Shown piece after piece: positions 1-6,576 of a stretch of DNA of 36,620 bases; positions within the stretch are counted from its first letter, which is position 1; each line of letters opens with the position of its first letter. This DNA is from a virus. Below the pieces are notes generated by a model. The model ran no database searches. It saw only the letters and a list, made by a program, of their open reading frames with translations, and was not told the DNA's origin. Both the position numbers and the translations under genes were made by a program. The stretch is taken from positions 1-36,620 of the IMG/VR virus record IMGVR_UViG_3300048771_000229; one strand, 5' to 3'.

Positions 1-59
1 CCGCCGCGGCTCCCCGGCAGACATGCCCGCTGCGACAAGCAGCGGATCGGGACCCTTCG

Positions 60-1661
60 TTACGGCGGCTGTGCCGCCTCCGCCGGTTCGAGCTCGCCGG
101 CGATGCGGAATTCGATCGTCAGCGCCGTGCCGAAGACTTCCAAGCAGGCCGCTGCCAGTTGCGGACGGAAGTTAACGCGCAGCCAGTCGCGGAAAAAGCG
201 ATTCGGCGCGCACACCAGCAGCGTATCGCCGGCGCGCTCCATCACCGTCTCGCCGCCGCCGAACCAGAGATCGAAACGCTCGCGATCGGTGCGCGCCGCG
301 ATGGCCGTTTCCAAACGGGTCAGGGGTCTCCCCTGCTGCGGATTGGCCGCGGTTTCCGGGGTTTTTCTCACTTCGCGCGGAATCGCTGCCGGCAGGGCAG
401 TGGGGAGCGCGGCGAACAGTTGCGCCGCGCGGTGTTGGAACGGCGCCAGCAGTTTGCTCCACCAACGCTGCGCGCGCTCCTTGTCGTCGTCGTCCTCGAC
501 GCCGCACCACGGCGACACCTGGTTGCGCGCCGTACCGATCAGGTACTCTAGCGGTCGCGTGCTCGGCTTGCCGTGCGCACGGGTGCCGTCCAGTCCGACT
601 TTTGCATCGTGCGCGGCGCGCAACAGCCAGGCGACGTCGAGCAGCAACAGCGCCGCAGCCGCCAACCCGCGGAGTTGCCCGAGCGTCTTGTCGCTCGGCG
701 GCCGCTCGAACGCCAGTAACGACACCTGGCGGGCCAGCCGTTCGATCTCGCCGGCCGTGGCGGCGCGGTCGCGATCGTCGTCGTCGCGCATTTCGAGCCC
801 CGCCGCTGACGTATCCCCCTCCGACGCACGGTCCGTACTGTTAGTTGTTGTAGTATTACTACTACTAACATACAAACTAGTTTGAGCTAGCTCCAAGAGC
901 CTCGCGCGGCTCCTCCCCACTCTCAATAGGGAAGTCTGCTGACGTATTCCCCCGGTCGAGGGACCATACGTCAGCGGACTCCGGGGGGATACGTCAGTAG
1001 ATATAGTCTGCTGACGTATCCCCCCAGAAGATGCCGGAGTCTGCTGACGTATCCCTCCAGACGTGGAAATGCCCTGATCGTGGCGCGGATCGGGCTGCCC
1101 GTTAAAGTGATGTTCACGAGCTTGGGATGGCTCGGTCGGGCCCAGGGAACGAGACGGGCCGGCAGGGATATGCCGGCCCGTCTCTGCGGCCACCTCAGCA
1201 GCTTCCGTCGCGCGGGAAACCGCCGGCATGGTAGCCTGTATTTCCCCGGGGGCGGCCGCGGGAATGGTACGCCGCGTCAACCGCACCAGCGACGGCAGTC
1301 GCTTTCCCGAATTATCCCACCGCGGCTGGCTGCGAACAAGTACCCCGTCGCGGAGCCATTTTTTCACGGCCTCGCGGACGGCGTGCGCCGTCAGCGGTTC
1401 GCCTTCGCCGCACACCGTCACGTCGCCGCCGATGGCCTCGACGTCGTTGGCGACCCATTCGCAATGCGCGCCCTGTTCGAGAAACCACAGCAGCACGCGC
1501 GTTTCCGTCTTGGTGGCGTCGTAGATCGCCGCCAAATCCTTGATGGCGGCGACGCGCTCGCGGTGCAGGGCGGCCTGGTAGCGTTCCACGGCCAGGGCGT
1601 CGGCGTCCAGGCCCAACCAGAACTCTTCCATCGGCCGGGGCTCGTTTTGATCCTTGCGCAT
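60..1661 (-). CDS. Phage replication initiator-like protein with C-terminal DnaA domain I-like module
   Basis: The product is 533 residues from the ATG at 1661, which follows AAAGGAA by 9 bases. A GTG at 1685 overlapping the csrA stop is the alternative start. Residues about 30-115 read like a winged-helix DNA-binding domain. Residues 150-290 are low-complexity and cover DNA iterons. Residues about 447-520 closely resemble DnaA domain I, including the stretch CAPNRFFRDWLRVNF. In DnaA this domain contacts the DnaB helicase and other partners. By analogy with lambda O, the N-terminus probably binds the origin inside the gene and the C-terminus recruits the host replisome; both roles are inferred. 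There is no AAA+ ATPase domain. The gene is last in the csrA-initiator pair. Confidence 0.75.
   Translation of the reverse strand: MRKDQNEPRPMEEFWLGLDADALAVERYQAALHRERVAAIKDLAAIYDATKTETRVLLWFLEQGAHCEWVANDVEAIGGDVTVCGEGEPLTAHAVREAVKKWLRDGVLVRSQPRWDNSGKRLPSLVRLTRRTIPAAAPGEIQATMPAVSRATEAAEVAAETGRHIPAGPSRSLGPTEPSQAREHHFNGQPDPRHDQGISTSGGIRQQTPASSGGIRQQTISTDVSPRSPLTYGPSTGGIRQQTSLLRVGRSRARLLELAQTSLYVSSSNTTTTNSTDRASEGDTSAAGLEMRDDDDRDRAATAGEIERLARQVSLLAFERPPSDKTLGQLRGLAAAALLLLDVAWLLRAAHDAKVGLDGTRAHGKPSTRPLEYLIGTARNQVSPWCGVEDDDDKERAQRWWSKLLAPFQHRAAQLFAALPTALPAAIPREVRKTPETAANPQQGRPLTRLETAIAARTDRERFDLWFGGGETVMERAGDTLLVCAPNRFFRDWLRVNFRPQLAAACLEVFGTALTIEFRIAGELEPAEAAQPP
805..1058. repeat. Six iterons inside the initiator gene (putative replication origin)
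   Basis: The consensus is GTCTGCTGACGTATCCCCCC. Plus-strand copies lie at 805-820 (partial), 934-953, 1006-1025 and 1039-1058. Inverted copies lie at 965-980 and about 983-998. Because the copies differ in orientation and reading frame, the protein shows GGIRQQT for some and DVSP or PLTYG for others. This indicates conservation at the DNA level rather than as a peptide repeat. Iterons inside the initiator gene next to an AT-rich stretch is the lambda O/ori arrangement. Confidence 0.8.
835..892. other. AT-rich stretch between iterons (candidate DNA unwinding element)
   Basis: This run of about 58 bases is rich in A and T, with repeated TAGT/TACT steps, in an otherwise very GC-rich gene. It sits between the iteron at 805-820 and the main iteron cluster at 934-1058. 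It encodes a Ser/Thr/Asn-rich stretch with no evident fold, so the composition is better explained by DNA melting than by protein function. Lambda ori has the same iteron plus AT-rich layout. Confidence 0.6.
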
Positions 1662-1681
1662 CCTTGTCGATTCCTTTCCTA

Positions 1682-1897
1682 TCACGAGCCCAGCACGGCC
1701 ACGTCGGCAAGTTCCGCCGCTGCCAGTGCCCGCCTCGCCAACAGCTCGCCGCGCAGAATCTCCATGCTCTGGGGCGCGTTCACCAGCAGCCGGCAGCGAT
1801 CGCCGCCGAGGTGTACGACCTTTACCTCCGTCACATAGCCGCGGTCGTCGATCAAAAGAATCGTCTCGTTCATTCGTCTGGAGAGCACCAAACCCAT
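1682..1897 (-). CDS. csrA: CsrA-family RNA-binding translational regulator
   Basis: The product is 71 residues from the ATG at 1897, with GGAGG upstream. CsrA homodimers bind GGA motifs in mRNA leaders and usually block translation. The N-terminal strand (GLVLSRRMNETI) matches the canonical LILTRRVGE region. The strand LLVNAP and Arg49 in EILRGELLARR correspond to the VNAP core and Arg44 of Escherichia coli CsrA. The C-terminal tail is slightly longer than usual. The stop overlaps a GTG that could start the initiator gene. A hairpin with GGA in its loop at 6373-6392 is a candidate target. The family assignment is firm; targets are inferred. Confidence 0.9.
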   Translation of the reverse strand: MGLVLSRRMNETILLIDDRGYVTEVKVVHLGGDRCRLLVNAPQSMEILRGELLARRALAAAELADVAVLGS

Positions 1898-1987
1898 GTC
1901 GCAGTCCTCCGTGTTAACCGCGCCGTTGGCGACGCGACGGTGCATGAAACAGGAAAAAAATGTACGGATATACTTGCCGCCTTGCCG

Positions 1988-3166
1988 CTACTGCCGATAG
2001 TCCACCAGCTCGTACAGCTCGCGCAGCAGCCGCAGCGGCCGCTCCGTCTCCGCCGCCAGGGGCGCGGGCCATGCACAACCGGACACCTCCGGCAGTTGCC
2101 ATTGCTCCAACAGCGCCGGCAGCAATTCCAAGGTCGGCAAATAGTTGTTGAAGACCACATCGGCGCCGCCGCCGTGCCCCAGTTGCGCCCGCTCGGCGTC
2201 GGGATTTTTGGACCGCAACCAGGTCGCCAAGCGCTTTCGCATCTCCTGCTGCGGTTTGCTGACCGGGGCCGGTCCGCAGCGCTCCACGAGGTGATTCCAG
2301 GTCGAGCTGGTGTGCCGCCAGCCGAGGAGGCGGCCGCCGGTGAAGCCGAAGGTTTTTTGGCCGCGCAGTGCCGCGGCCACGCCCAGCGCCTGCGCCGAGC
2401 AATAGATGATCCGCGGCGTATTGGTTTTGGTCCGCCCCACCAACAGCCAAGAACCCTCCAGATCGTCCAGGTCGGCCCGCAGGGCCTCGCCGATCCGCAA
2501 GCCGGTCAGGAGCAGAAAACCTTGCAACAGCACCACCCGCCGCCGCTGCCCGGCCGTGGCAGGCTTGATGGCCTTGCCGCCGGGCCGCGGCACGGGTGCA
2601 TTGCCCGCTTCCAGATAGCGTTGCCACCAGGCCGCGATCTCCGCGGGCGTGCAGACGACCGAATAGCCCCGCTTGGTCCGCGGCCGTTCTTGTGGATCGA
2701 GGTCCGTAGGCAGACCCAAAAAACGCAGGATCGGCGCACCGTGCCGCCAAAAGCGGCCGATGGTGGCCTCCTTGCGTTTGGCGCAGCGGCGGACGGCCGC
2801 GGTCCCCCGCCCCGCCGCGCGATCGGCCAGAAATCGCGATACGTTTTGCGGGGAAAACGTTTTGGGCATACTCCAGGGCTTGGCCTGCCGCGGCGGCGTC
2901 GCCCGCAGCCAGCGCAGCCAACGCCGCCCCACGTCGTCGCCCAGTTCGCGCAGCGGCGCGTTGATCCCCAAAAATTCCAGCAGCGACCAGGCCGACTGCC
3001 GGTAGTCGATCGGCGTCCGCGGCGAGCCGCCGCGCTGGTCGAGTTCCACGAAAAACTCGGCGATGGCGTCGCCCAGCCGCGTCATGCCGGGGTCCGGTCC
3101 GGGCGCTTCTTTCGCCCTGATCCGCCGCTGTTCCGCCTGCCACGCCTGATACTTGCTCTCGCTCAT
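1988..3166 (-). CDS. int: Tyrosine recombinase (phage integrase), atypical box II
   Basis: The product is 392 residues from the ATG at 3166, with AGAGAGG about 9 bases upstream. An open frame continues to 3313 but lacks phage-integrase-like sequence. Residues 25-150 form a SAM-like core-binding region. Catalytic residues visible are Arg224 (TGLRIGEAL), Lys247 (GRTKTN), Arg310, His331 (LGHGG) and Tyr342 (FNNY). The box II motif HxxR reads QEMR, so its His is Gln307; other family members tolerate substitutions here. It would integrate and excise the element. The tRNA-like fragment at 7716-7762 is the best attachment-site candidate. Confidence 0.88.
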   Translation of the reverse strand: MSESKYQAWQAEQRRIRAKEAPGPDPGMTRLGDAIAEFFVELDQRGGSPRTPIDYRQSAWSLLEFLGINAPLRELGDDVGRRWLRWLRATPPRQAKPWSMPKTFSPQNVSRFLADRAAGRGTAAVRRCAKRKEATIGRFWRHGAPILRFLGLPTDLDPQERPRTKRGYSVVCTPAEIAAWWQRYLEAGNAPVPRPGGKAIKPATAGQRRRVVLLQGFLLLTGLRIGEALRADLDDLEGSWLLVGRTKTNTPRIIYCSAQALGVAAALRGQKTFGFTGGRLLGWRHTSSTWNHLVERCGPAPVSKPQQEMRKRLATWLRSKNPDAERAQLGHGGGADVVFNNYLPTLELLPALLEQWQLPEVSGCAWPAPLAAETERPLRLLRELYELVDYRQ

Positions 3167-3534
3167 GGTGCAAAACCTCTCTGCTGCAGGAGCGGACGGA
3201 TCGGCCCTGTGCCTGTGATGAATCGATCGCGTCCCTGACCATGATCCGGCCGCCTTTAGTCCAGAATAATCGCCCGCCGTGAAACTCCACGTCCAAAAGT
3301 GGGACCGCCGCAATGGGCTTCGACTCGCGCGGCGTTATGATCGTTGTCACCGTTTCGGACTCCAAAACGTGCTCAAAAAACCACGCTCCGCCGGGTGGCC
3401 GGCGAGAGCTTCGGATGTGTAGTCCGAAGCTCGCGCCCCTAGTGCCTTCGCGTCTTGGTGGTCAATTTTTCCCTCGCCCGCTCGCCGGGACGGATCGTCG
3501 GGACGTGCTGTTCGGCCCTGGCGCGCCTACCCTC
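3167..3534. other. 368-bp spacer upstream of the integrase, with hairpin
   Basis: I see no convincing gene. A perfect 10-bp stem (3406-3415 with 3423-3432, 7-base loop) lies downstream of the small-gene operon and could end its transcript, although no T-run follows. A fragment resembling the CACCAAGACGCGAAGG-type dispersed repeat lies near 3441-3461. No strong promoter for the integrase was found. A weak -10-like CATAAC lies near 3336. Confidence 0.5.
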
Positions 3535-3711
3535 TTACACGTCCCATTCGTAGCACTGCCGCGCCGAGTGCAAAACGTCCTCGGCCTCCTTGATGGCCTG
3601 CTCGTGCAGCCAGGGATTGCGGATCGTGCCGGCCAGTTCCTCGGCGGCGCGGGCGTACTGTTCCGCCGCGGCGGCGATCCGCTCGGCGAATTGCTGCTGG
3701 TTCGGCGTCAC
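3535..3711 (-). CDS. Small helical protein, paralogous to the N-terminus of the 4898-5557 product
   Basis: The product is 58 residues from a GTG at 3711. The start overlaps the preceding stop (GTGA) and follows AAAGGAGG by 6 bases. It begins MTPNQQQFAERIAAAAEQYA, which is nearly identical to residues 2-21 of the 219-residue protein encoded at 4898-5557 (TPNQQQYAERIAAAAEQYA), and similarity continues through ARAAEELA. The rest (NPWLHEQAIKEAEDVLHSARQCYEWDV) is helical and charged. It is the last gene of the operon. Function is unknown. Confidence 0.75.
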   Translation of the reverse strand: MTPNQQQFAERIAAAAEQYARAAEELAGTIRNPWLHEQAIKEAEDVLHSARQCYEWDV

Positions 3712-4067
3712 GCTGCACCTCCTTTATCGGTGGCTTCGGTGGTCTCTCGGGCCGCCCTGTTCGCCGCGCAAAGGGCGTTGTGCGCCGCGTAGAGCCGCTG
3801 CAGCGCGTCGCCCGTGGGGTGCCCGTAGCCGAAATCCCCTGGGGCCCCGAGGTGTTTGTACGCGGTCAAGAGATTCCCGAGTTCCTCGTGAAGCTTCCGC
3901 CCCGGATCGCCCGCGGCCGCGCGAAGGTCCAGAAGGGCGACCCAAAACCGCGGCGAGAGATCCCGCAGTTTCCGCCGCTCTTTCGGGTTCTCGAAAACGT
4001 CGGCACACTTCCGGATCGCCTCGCGCAGGGCCGTCTCGGCCCGCTCGACTGACTGCTGTTGGCTCAC
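3708..4067 (-). CDS. Hypothetical protein of the small-gene operon
   Basis: The product is 119 residues from a GTG at 4067, preceded by AAAGGAGG and overlapping the preceding stop by 4 bases. It is predicted mostly helical and contains FWVALLDLRAAAGDP and a Tyr/His-rich stretch near residues 68-92. Its last residues (TTEATDKGGAA) are encoded by a dispersed-repeat relative whose AAAGGAGG end is the ribosome-binding site of the next gene. No family was recognised. Confidence 0.75.
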   Translation of the reverse strand: MSQQQSVERAETALREAIRKCADVFENPKERRKLRDLSPRFWVALLDLRAAAGDPGRKLHEELGNLLTAYKHLGAPGDFGYGHPTGDALQRLYAAHNALCAANRAARETTEATDKGGAA

Positions 4068-4456
4068 GCTCCACCTCCTTTCTCTGTGCTCTCGGTGCCC
4101 TCGGTGGCTTTCTTCCCTTCCGCCTGGTCGATGGCGGCGTCGATCAGCTTCAGGGCCGCTTCCATCTCGTCGTCCTGCGCGCGGGGGCCGCGGGCCCAGC
4201 CCAGGTCCTGGACCGCCTTGGCGGCCGCCAGCAGCCGCGGCGCCGCGGCTAGCAGGGCGAAAACCTTCTGGCCGCCAAGGAAGCGCGGCAACACGCTAAG
4301 ATATTCGCACCCCACCTGGTCGACCAGGGTCAACTGCCGGACGGTGCGATGAAGCGTCGCCCGCCACGACCAGGCCGCGGGTATTTCGAGATCCTTCCCG
4401 GCCACCAGGCGGTGCGCCGCATCGCGTAGTTTCGATCCGTGTCTATCCGTGTTCAT
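4064..4456 (-). CDS. Hypothetical protein starting inside a dispersed repeat
   Basis: The product is 130 residues. The ATG at 4456 lies inside a family A repeat, so the protein begins MNTDRHG. The gene overlaps the upstream gene by 14 bases. The C-terminus ATEGTESTEKGGGA is read from a family B repeat whose AAAGGAGG end serves the next gene. The middle is helical (LLAAAPRLLAAAKAVQDLGW). No family was recognised. Both ends of the protein derive from repeat DNA. Confidence 0.7.
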   Translation of the reverse strand: MNTDRHGSKLRDAAHRLVAGKDLEIPAAWSWRATLHRTVRQLTLVDQVGCEYLSVLPRFLGGQKVFALLAAAPRLLAAAKAVQDLGWARGPRAQDDEMEAALKLIDAAIDQAEGKKATEGTESTEKGGGA

Positions 4457-4491
4457 CGGTGGCTACCTCCTTTCTCGGTGCCCTCTGTGCC
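4435..4491. repeat. Family A plus family B repeats joining two genes
   Basis: A family A copy (4435-4464) is followed at once by family B-like TCGGTGCCCTCTGTGCC (4475-4491). Between them lies AGGAGGT on the minus strand, used as the ribosome-binding site of the 4064-4456 gene. The other family A copies are at 15211-15230, 17451-17482, 20338-20368, 21052-21081, 23351-23381, 25187-25217 and 25540-25570. Confidence 0.75.
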
Positions 4492-4901
4492 AGGGAGTGT
4501 ACGCGCCGCACGAGTTCCTGGAATCCGCATTCGCCGGCATTTTCCGCTGCAGCACCGTCCAGGCCGGCCGGACCACAGAGCATGGCGGCCGCCAGGCTGA
4601 CAAGGAACTCCGCCCGCCGCGGCAGGTCATCGCCCGGCCGGGCGTGCTCGATAATGGCCTGCTGCACGGCGCAGCAGAAGTGGCCGTAGCCGTCGGCGGC
4701 CGTCCGCCCCGGCTCGTTGCGGAGGCTGGCCACCGTGCAGCGGCACACCACCGGCAGCGTGCGGAGGAATTCGATCTCCGCCAACAACTCGCGGCGGTCT
4801 TCGAGCAGTTCGCCGCATAGGGCGCGGTAGGAAAAATGTCCGGCCGGGTATCGATGCCAGAATTGCTCGATCTCGACCGCCCGTTCGTTGCTGATTTTCA
4901 C
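4443..4901 (-). CDS. Hypothetical protein of the small-gene operon
   Basis: The product is 152 residues from a GTG at 4901 that overlaps the preceding TGA (GTGA), with AAAGGAG upstream. It contains several Cys residues (CRC near 53 and CC near 76) and helical regions (ELLEDRRELLAEIEFLRTL). The C-terminus ATDEHG is encoded by a family A repeat, which also carries the start of the following gene. No known family was recognised. Confidence 0.72.
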   Translation of the reverse strand: MKISNERAVEIEQFWHRYPAGHFSYRALCGELLEDRRELLAEIEFLRTLPVVCRCTVASLRNEPGRTAADGYGHFCCAVQQAIIEHARPGDDLPRRAEFLVSLAAAMLCGPAGLDGAAAENAGECGFQELVRRVHSLAQRAPRKEVATDEHG

Positions 4902-5557
4902 ATCCCATCTCCTTTCTCCGCGCGGGCCACGATCAGCGCCGATAGCGCGCGGCCTGCGCCGTCGAGTTTCCGCAGCGCCGCTCGCCATTCGTCCGGAAGC
5001 TCGTACCCGTCGGGCGCAAGTTGTTCCCGACGGCGCGCCAGCAGCGACGTCAGGTTCGCGGGCACGGTGCCACGATCGGTCAAAGCCTGGTCGATCTCAT
5101 CCACGGCCGCGAAGAAGTGCGTCGGAAAGCCGTTGAAGTGCCGGCGGTACTCGTGAAAAATCCCGATCGCGTGCCGCATCGCGCTGCGGAGCGCCATTTC
5201 CGCGGTCATAGGTCCCATAGGACTCATAGGACCTATATTTTTCGGCGCCGACTCCCTCGGCCGACTGCTGAAGTTGCCGCCGCCGAACCGGCTGCTGGTG
5301 GGTTCTGTGCCGTGTGCCACTGGCTCTGCCCGTGTTCCCTGCCGATCGGCGGCGGCCAGCAGGTCCAGGCCGGCCGCGTGGGCATCCCAGTCCCAGGCGA
5401 TTCTGGCAGTCTCCAAGGCGTCCTGCGCCTCGGCCACGGCGCGTGGTCCGGCCTGGAAATTGCGCAGCACGGCCGCCAGTTCCTCGGCCGCGCGGGCGTA
5501 TTGCTCTGCCGCGGCGGCGATGCGCTCGGCATACTGCTGTTGGTTCGGCGTTTTCAT
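4898..5557 (-). CDS. Hypothetical protein with duplicated N-terminal helical domain
   Basis: The product is 219 residues from the ATG at 5557, overlapping the preceding stop (ATGA). Residues 1-30 share their sequence with the 58-residue protein at 3535-3711, evidence of duplication inside the operon. Residues 35-90 are helical. The stretch NIGPMSPMGPMTAEM near 108-122 is coded by a CATAGGTCC/GGACCTATA-type repeat at about 5207-5238, so a repeat sits within the reading frame. The C-terminal third (FFAAVDEIDQALTDRGTVP, LLARRREQLAPDGYELP) looks conserved and globular. Function is unknown. Confidence 0.75.
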   Translation of the reverse strand: MKTPNQQQYAERIAAAAEQYARAAEELAAVLRNFQAGPRAVAEAQDALETARIAWDWDAHAAGLDLLAAADRQGTRAEPVAHGTEPTSSRFGGGNFSSRPRESAPKNIGPMSPMGPMTAEMALRSAMRHAIGIFHEYRRHFNGFPTHFFAAVDEIDQALTDRGTVPANLTSLLARRREQLAPDGYELPDEWRAALRKLDGAGRALSALIVARAEKGDGM

Positions 5558-5739
5558 CGCTGTGCGAACCTCCGCTCTGCCCAGCGCACCGTGTACTCCC
5601 GGACGAACTGGTGTCCGTAGAGTCGCCACATCGCTCGCACCCACGCCGCCAGTTCGCCGCGAAAGCCCGTCGTAAAATCGGCGTCCCGCCCGGCGAATTC
5701 TCGTATCAACCGGAGCGTTTTAGGCTTGATGTTCTGCAT
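5554..5739 (-). CDS. Small basic hypothetical protein (61 aa)
   Basis: The ATG is at 5739 and the stop overlaps the next start by 4 bases (ATGA). The gene starts inside the last 20 bases of the upstream zinc-motif gene. The product is basic and aromatic-rich (RGELAAWVRAMWRLYGHQFVREYTVRWAERRF), suggesting nucleic-acid or protein binding. No family was recognised. Confidence 0.65.
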   Translation of the reverse strand: MQNIKPKTLRLIREFAGRDADFTTGFRGELAAWVRAMWRLYGHQFVREYTVRWAERRFAQR

Positions 5740-6154
5740 TTTTATTCTCTTTCGTGGACTCCTTCCCCACGCACGCGCTGCACAGGTCCGCCGCGACCCA
5801 GTAGCAGGGCTCTTCCGTAGTCGCGTCGCGGCAGGCGCGATCGTCGCGGCAGCCGCACACCCGGCAGACGCGATGTTCCTCCTCAATCACCAGGCCCTTG
5901 TTGCGCGCCCAGCGGTCGAGGTCGGCCTGCGCCTCGGCGAAAATTTCCCGCTCCGGGAAGCTCGGCGCGTTGAATCGCTCCGGGTCCGGGCTGCTGCCGC
6001 GGAGATAAGAAAACGTGCTGAACGGCGCGTTGGGAAAGCCGTCCATCGTGTCCACCATCAAGAGGCGTTTCGGCGGCCAGGCATAGATTTTGGCGGTAAC
6101 CGCGGCTTTCCCCCTGCTACCTCCTGACTCCTGATTCCTGACTCCTTTTTTCAT
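5720..6154 (-). CDS. Cys-rich zinc-motif phage protein
   Basis: The product is 144 residues from the ATG at 6154, which overlaps the preceding stop (ATGA). Residues 95-130 carry CRVCGCRDDRACRD and later CYWVAADLCSACVG, a Cys-rich zinc-binding motif seen in many small phage proteins of unknown role. Cys97, 100, 102, 108, 117, 125 and 128 are candidate ligands. The N-terminal residues VRNQESGGSRGK are encoded by a family C repeat, so the ancestral start may lie near residue 20, before AKIYAWPPKRLL. Confidence 0.75.
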   Translation of the reverse strand: MKKGVRNQESGGSRGKAAVTAKIYAWPPKRLLMVDTMDGFPNAPFSTFSYLRGSSPDPERFNAPSFPEREIFAEAQADLDRWARNKGLVIEEEHRVCRVCGCRDDRACRDATTEEPCYWVAADLCSACVGKESTKENKNAEHQA

Positions 6155-6375
6155 ATCCCCGCTCCCTTCCACACAACACGCGACACGCCCACTCGACACC
6201 GTGCGAGGCCGCGCCCTCGCGGCCTGCGGTCGGCTCTGCTGTCGCGGAGTCGGCGGCTCGATGCGCGGTGATGTACTGACCCTTGGATCGGTGCGTCATT
6301 TGGCGTGTTGCGTGTTTGCGCGGTCGGCCAGGGGAGCGGAGAACATGCCCGAGCATGGGCGCGCGAAGAAGACAT
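6151..6375 (-). CDS. Arg-rich 74-aa protein, first gene of the leftward operon
   Basis: The frame has no recognisable family and is very rich in Arg and Ser. It is supported by a perfect AAGGAG 6 bases before the ATG at 6375 and by a 4-base ATGA overlap with the next gene, the coupling used throughout this operon. The Shine-Dalgarno sequence and start codon lie in a hairpin (6373-6392). It may act as a leader peptide for translational coupling rather than as a functional protein. A frame at 6117-6356 overlaps it without such signals. Confidence 0.5.
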   Translation of the reverse strand: MSSSRAHARACSPLPWPTAQTRNTPNDAPIQGSVHHRASSRRLRDSRADRRPRGRGLARCRVGVSRVVWKGAGI

Positions 6376-6392
6376 GGAAAACTCCTTCCATG
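6373..6392 (-). promoter_or_regulatory. Hairpin covering RBS and start codon, with GGA in the loop (candidate CsrA site)
   Basis: On the minus strand CATGGAA, loop GGAGTT, then TTCCATG form a perfect 7-bp stem with a six-base loop. The Shine-Dalgarno AAGGAG spans stem and loop, and the start ATG at 6375 is the 3' end of the stem. GGA in a hexaloop over a ribosome-binding site is the classical CsrA target, and a CsrA gene lies 4.5 kb downstream on the same strand. CsrA binding is an inference. Confidence 0.5.
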
Positions 6393-6401
6393 AAAGGCAG
6401 G

Positions 6402-6450
6402 TCCGGACGCCCGCCGGCGGCTGATCCGTGCGGATAGGCGGGCGTCCGGA
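6402..6450 (-). promoter_or_regulatory. Two-tier hairpin in the leader of the leftward operon
   Basis: A perfect 14-bp GC-rich stem (6402-6415 with 6437-6450) encloses a 21-base loop that itself contains a small stem (ATCCG/CGGAT). It lies between the promoter at 6608-6637 and the first gene. The hairpin is too GC-rich and lacks a U-run, so it is unlikely to be a simple terminator. It may organise the leader RNA or act in attenuation. Confidence 0.5.
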
Positions 6451-6576
6451 GACTGCGAGGCTCTGGGGTTAGGCCGGTGTAACGCCGTTTCGCGGTAGCG
6501 CCGGCACCAAATCGGTTTCCCGACCAGCCGCGGCCGTACCCAGAGCGAAGAAGCTCTTAGAGTGGCTGTGAGAGGT

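Noticed and set aside
1664-3238. Long plus-strand open frame (524 codons) opposite the integrase and csrA
   Set aside because: It is antisense to two firmly identified genes, is rich in Arg/Gln/Pro as expected of a shadow, and matches no family.
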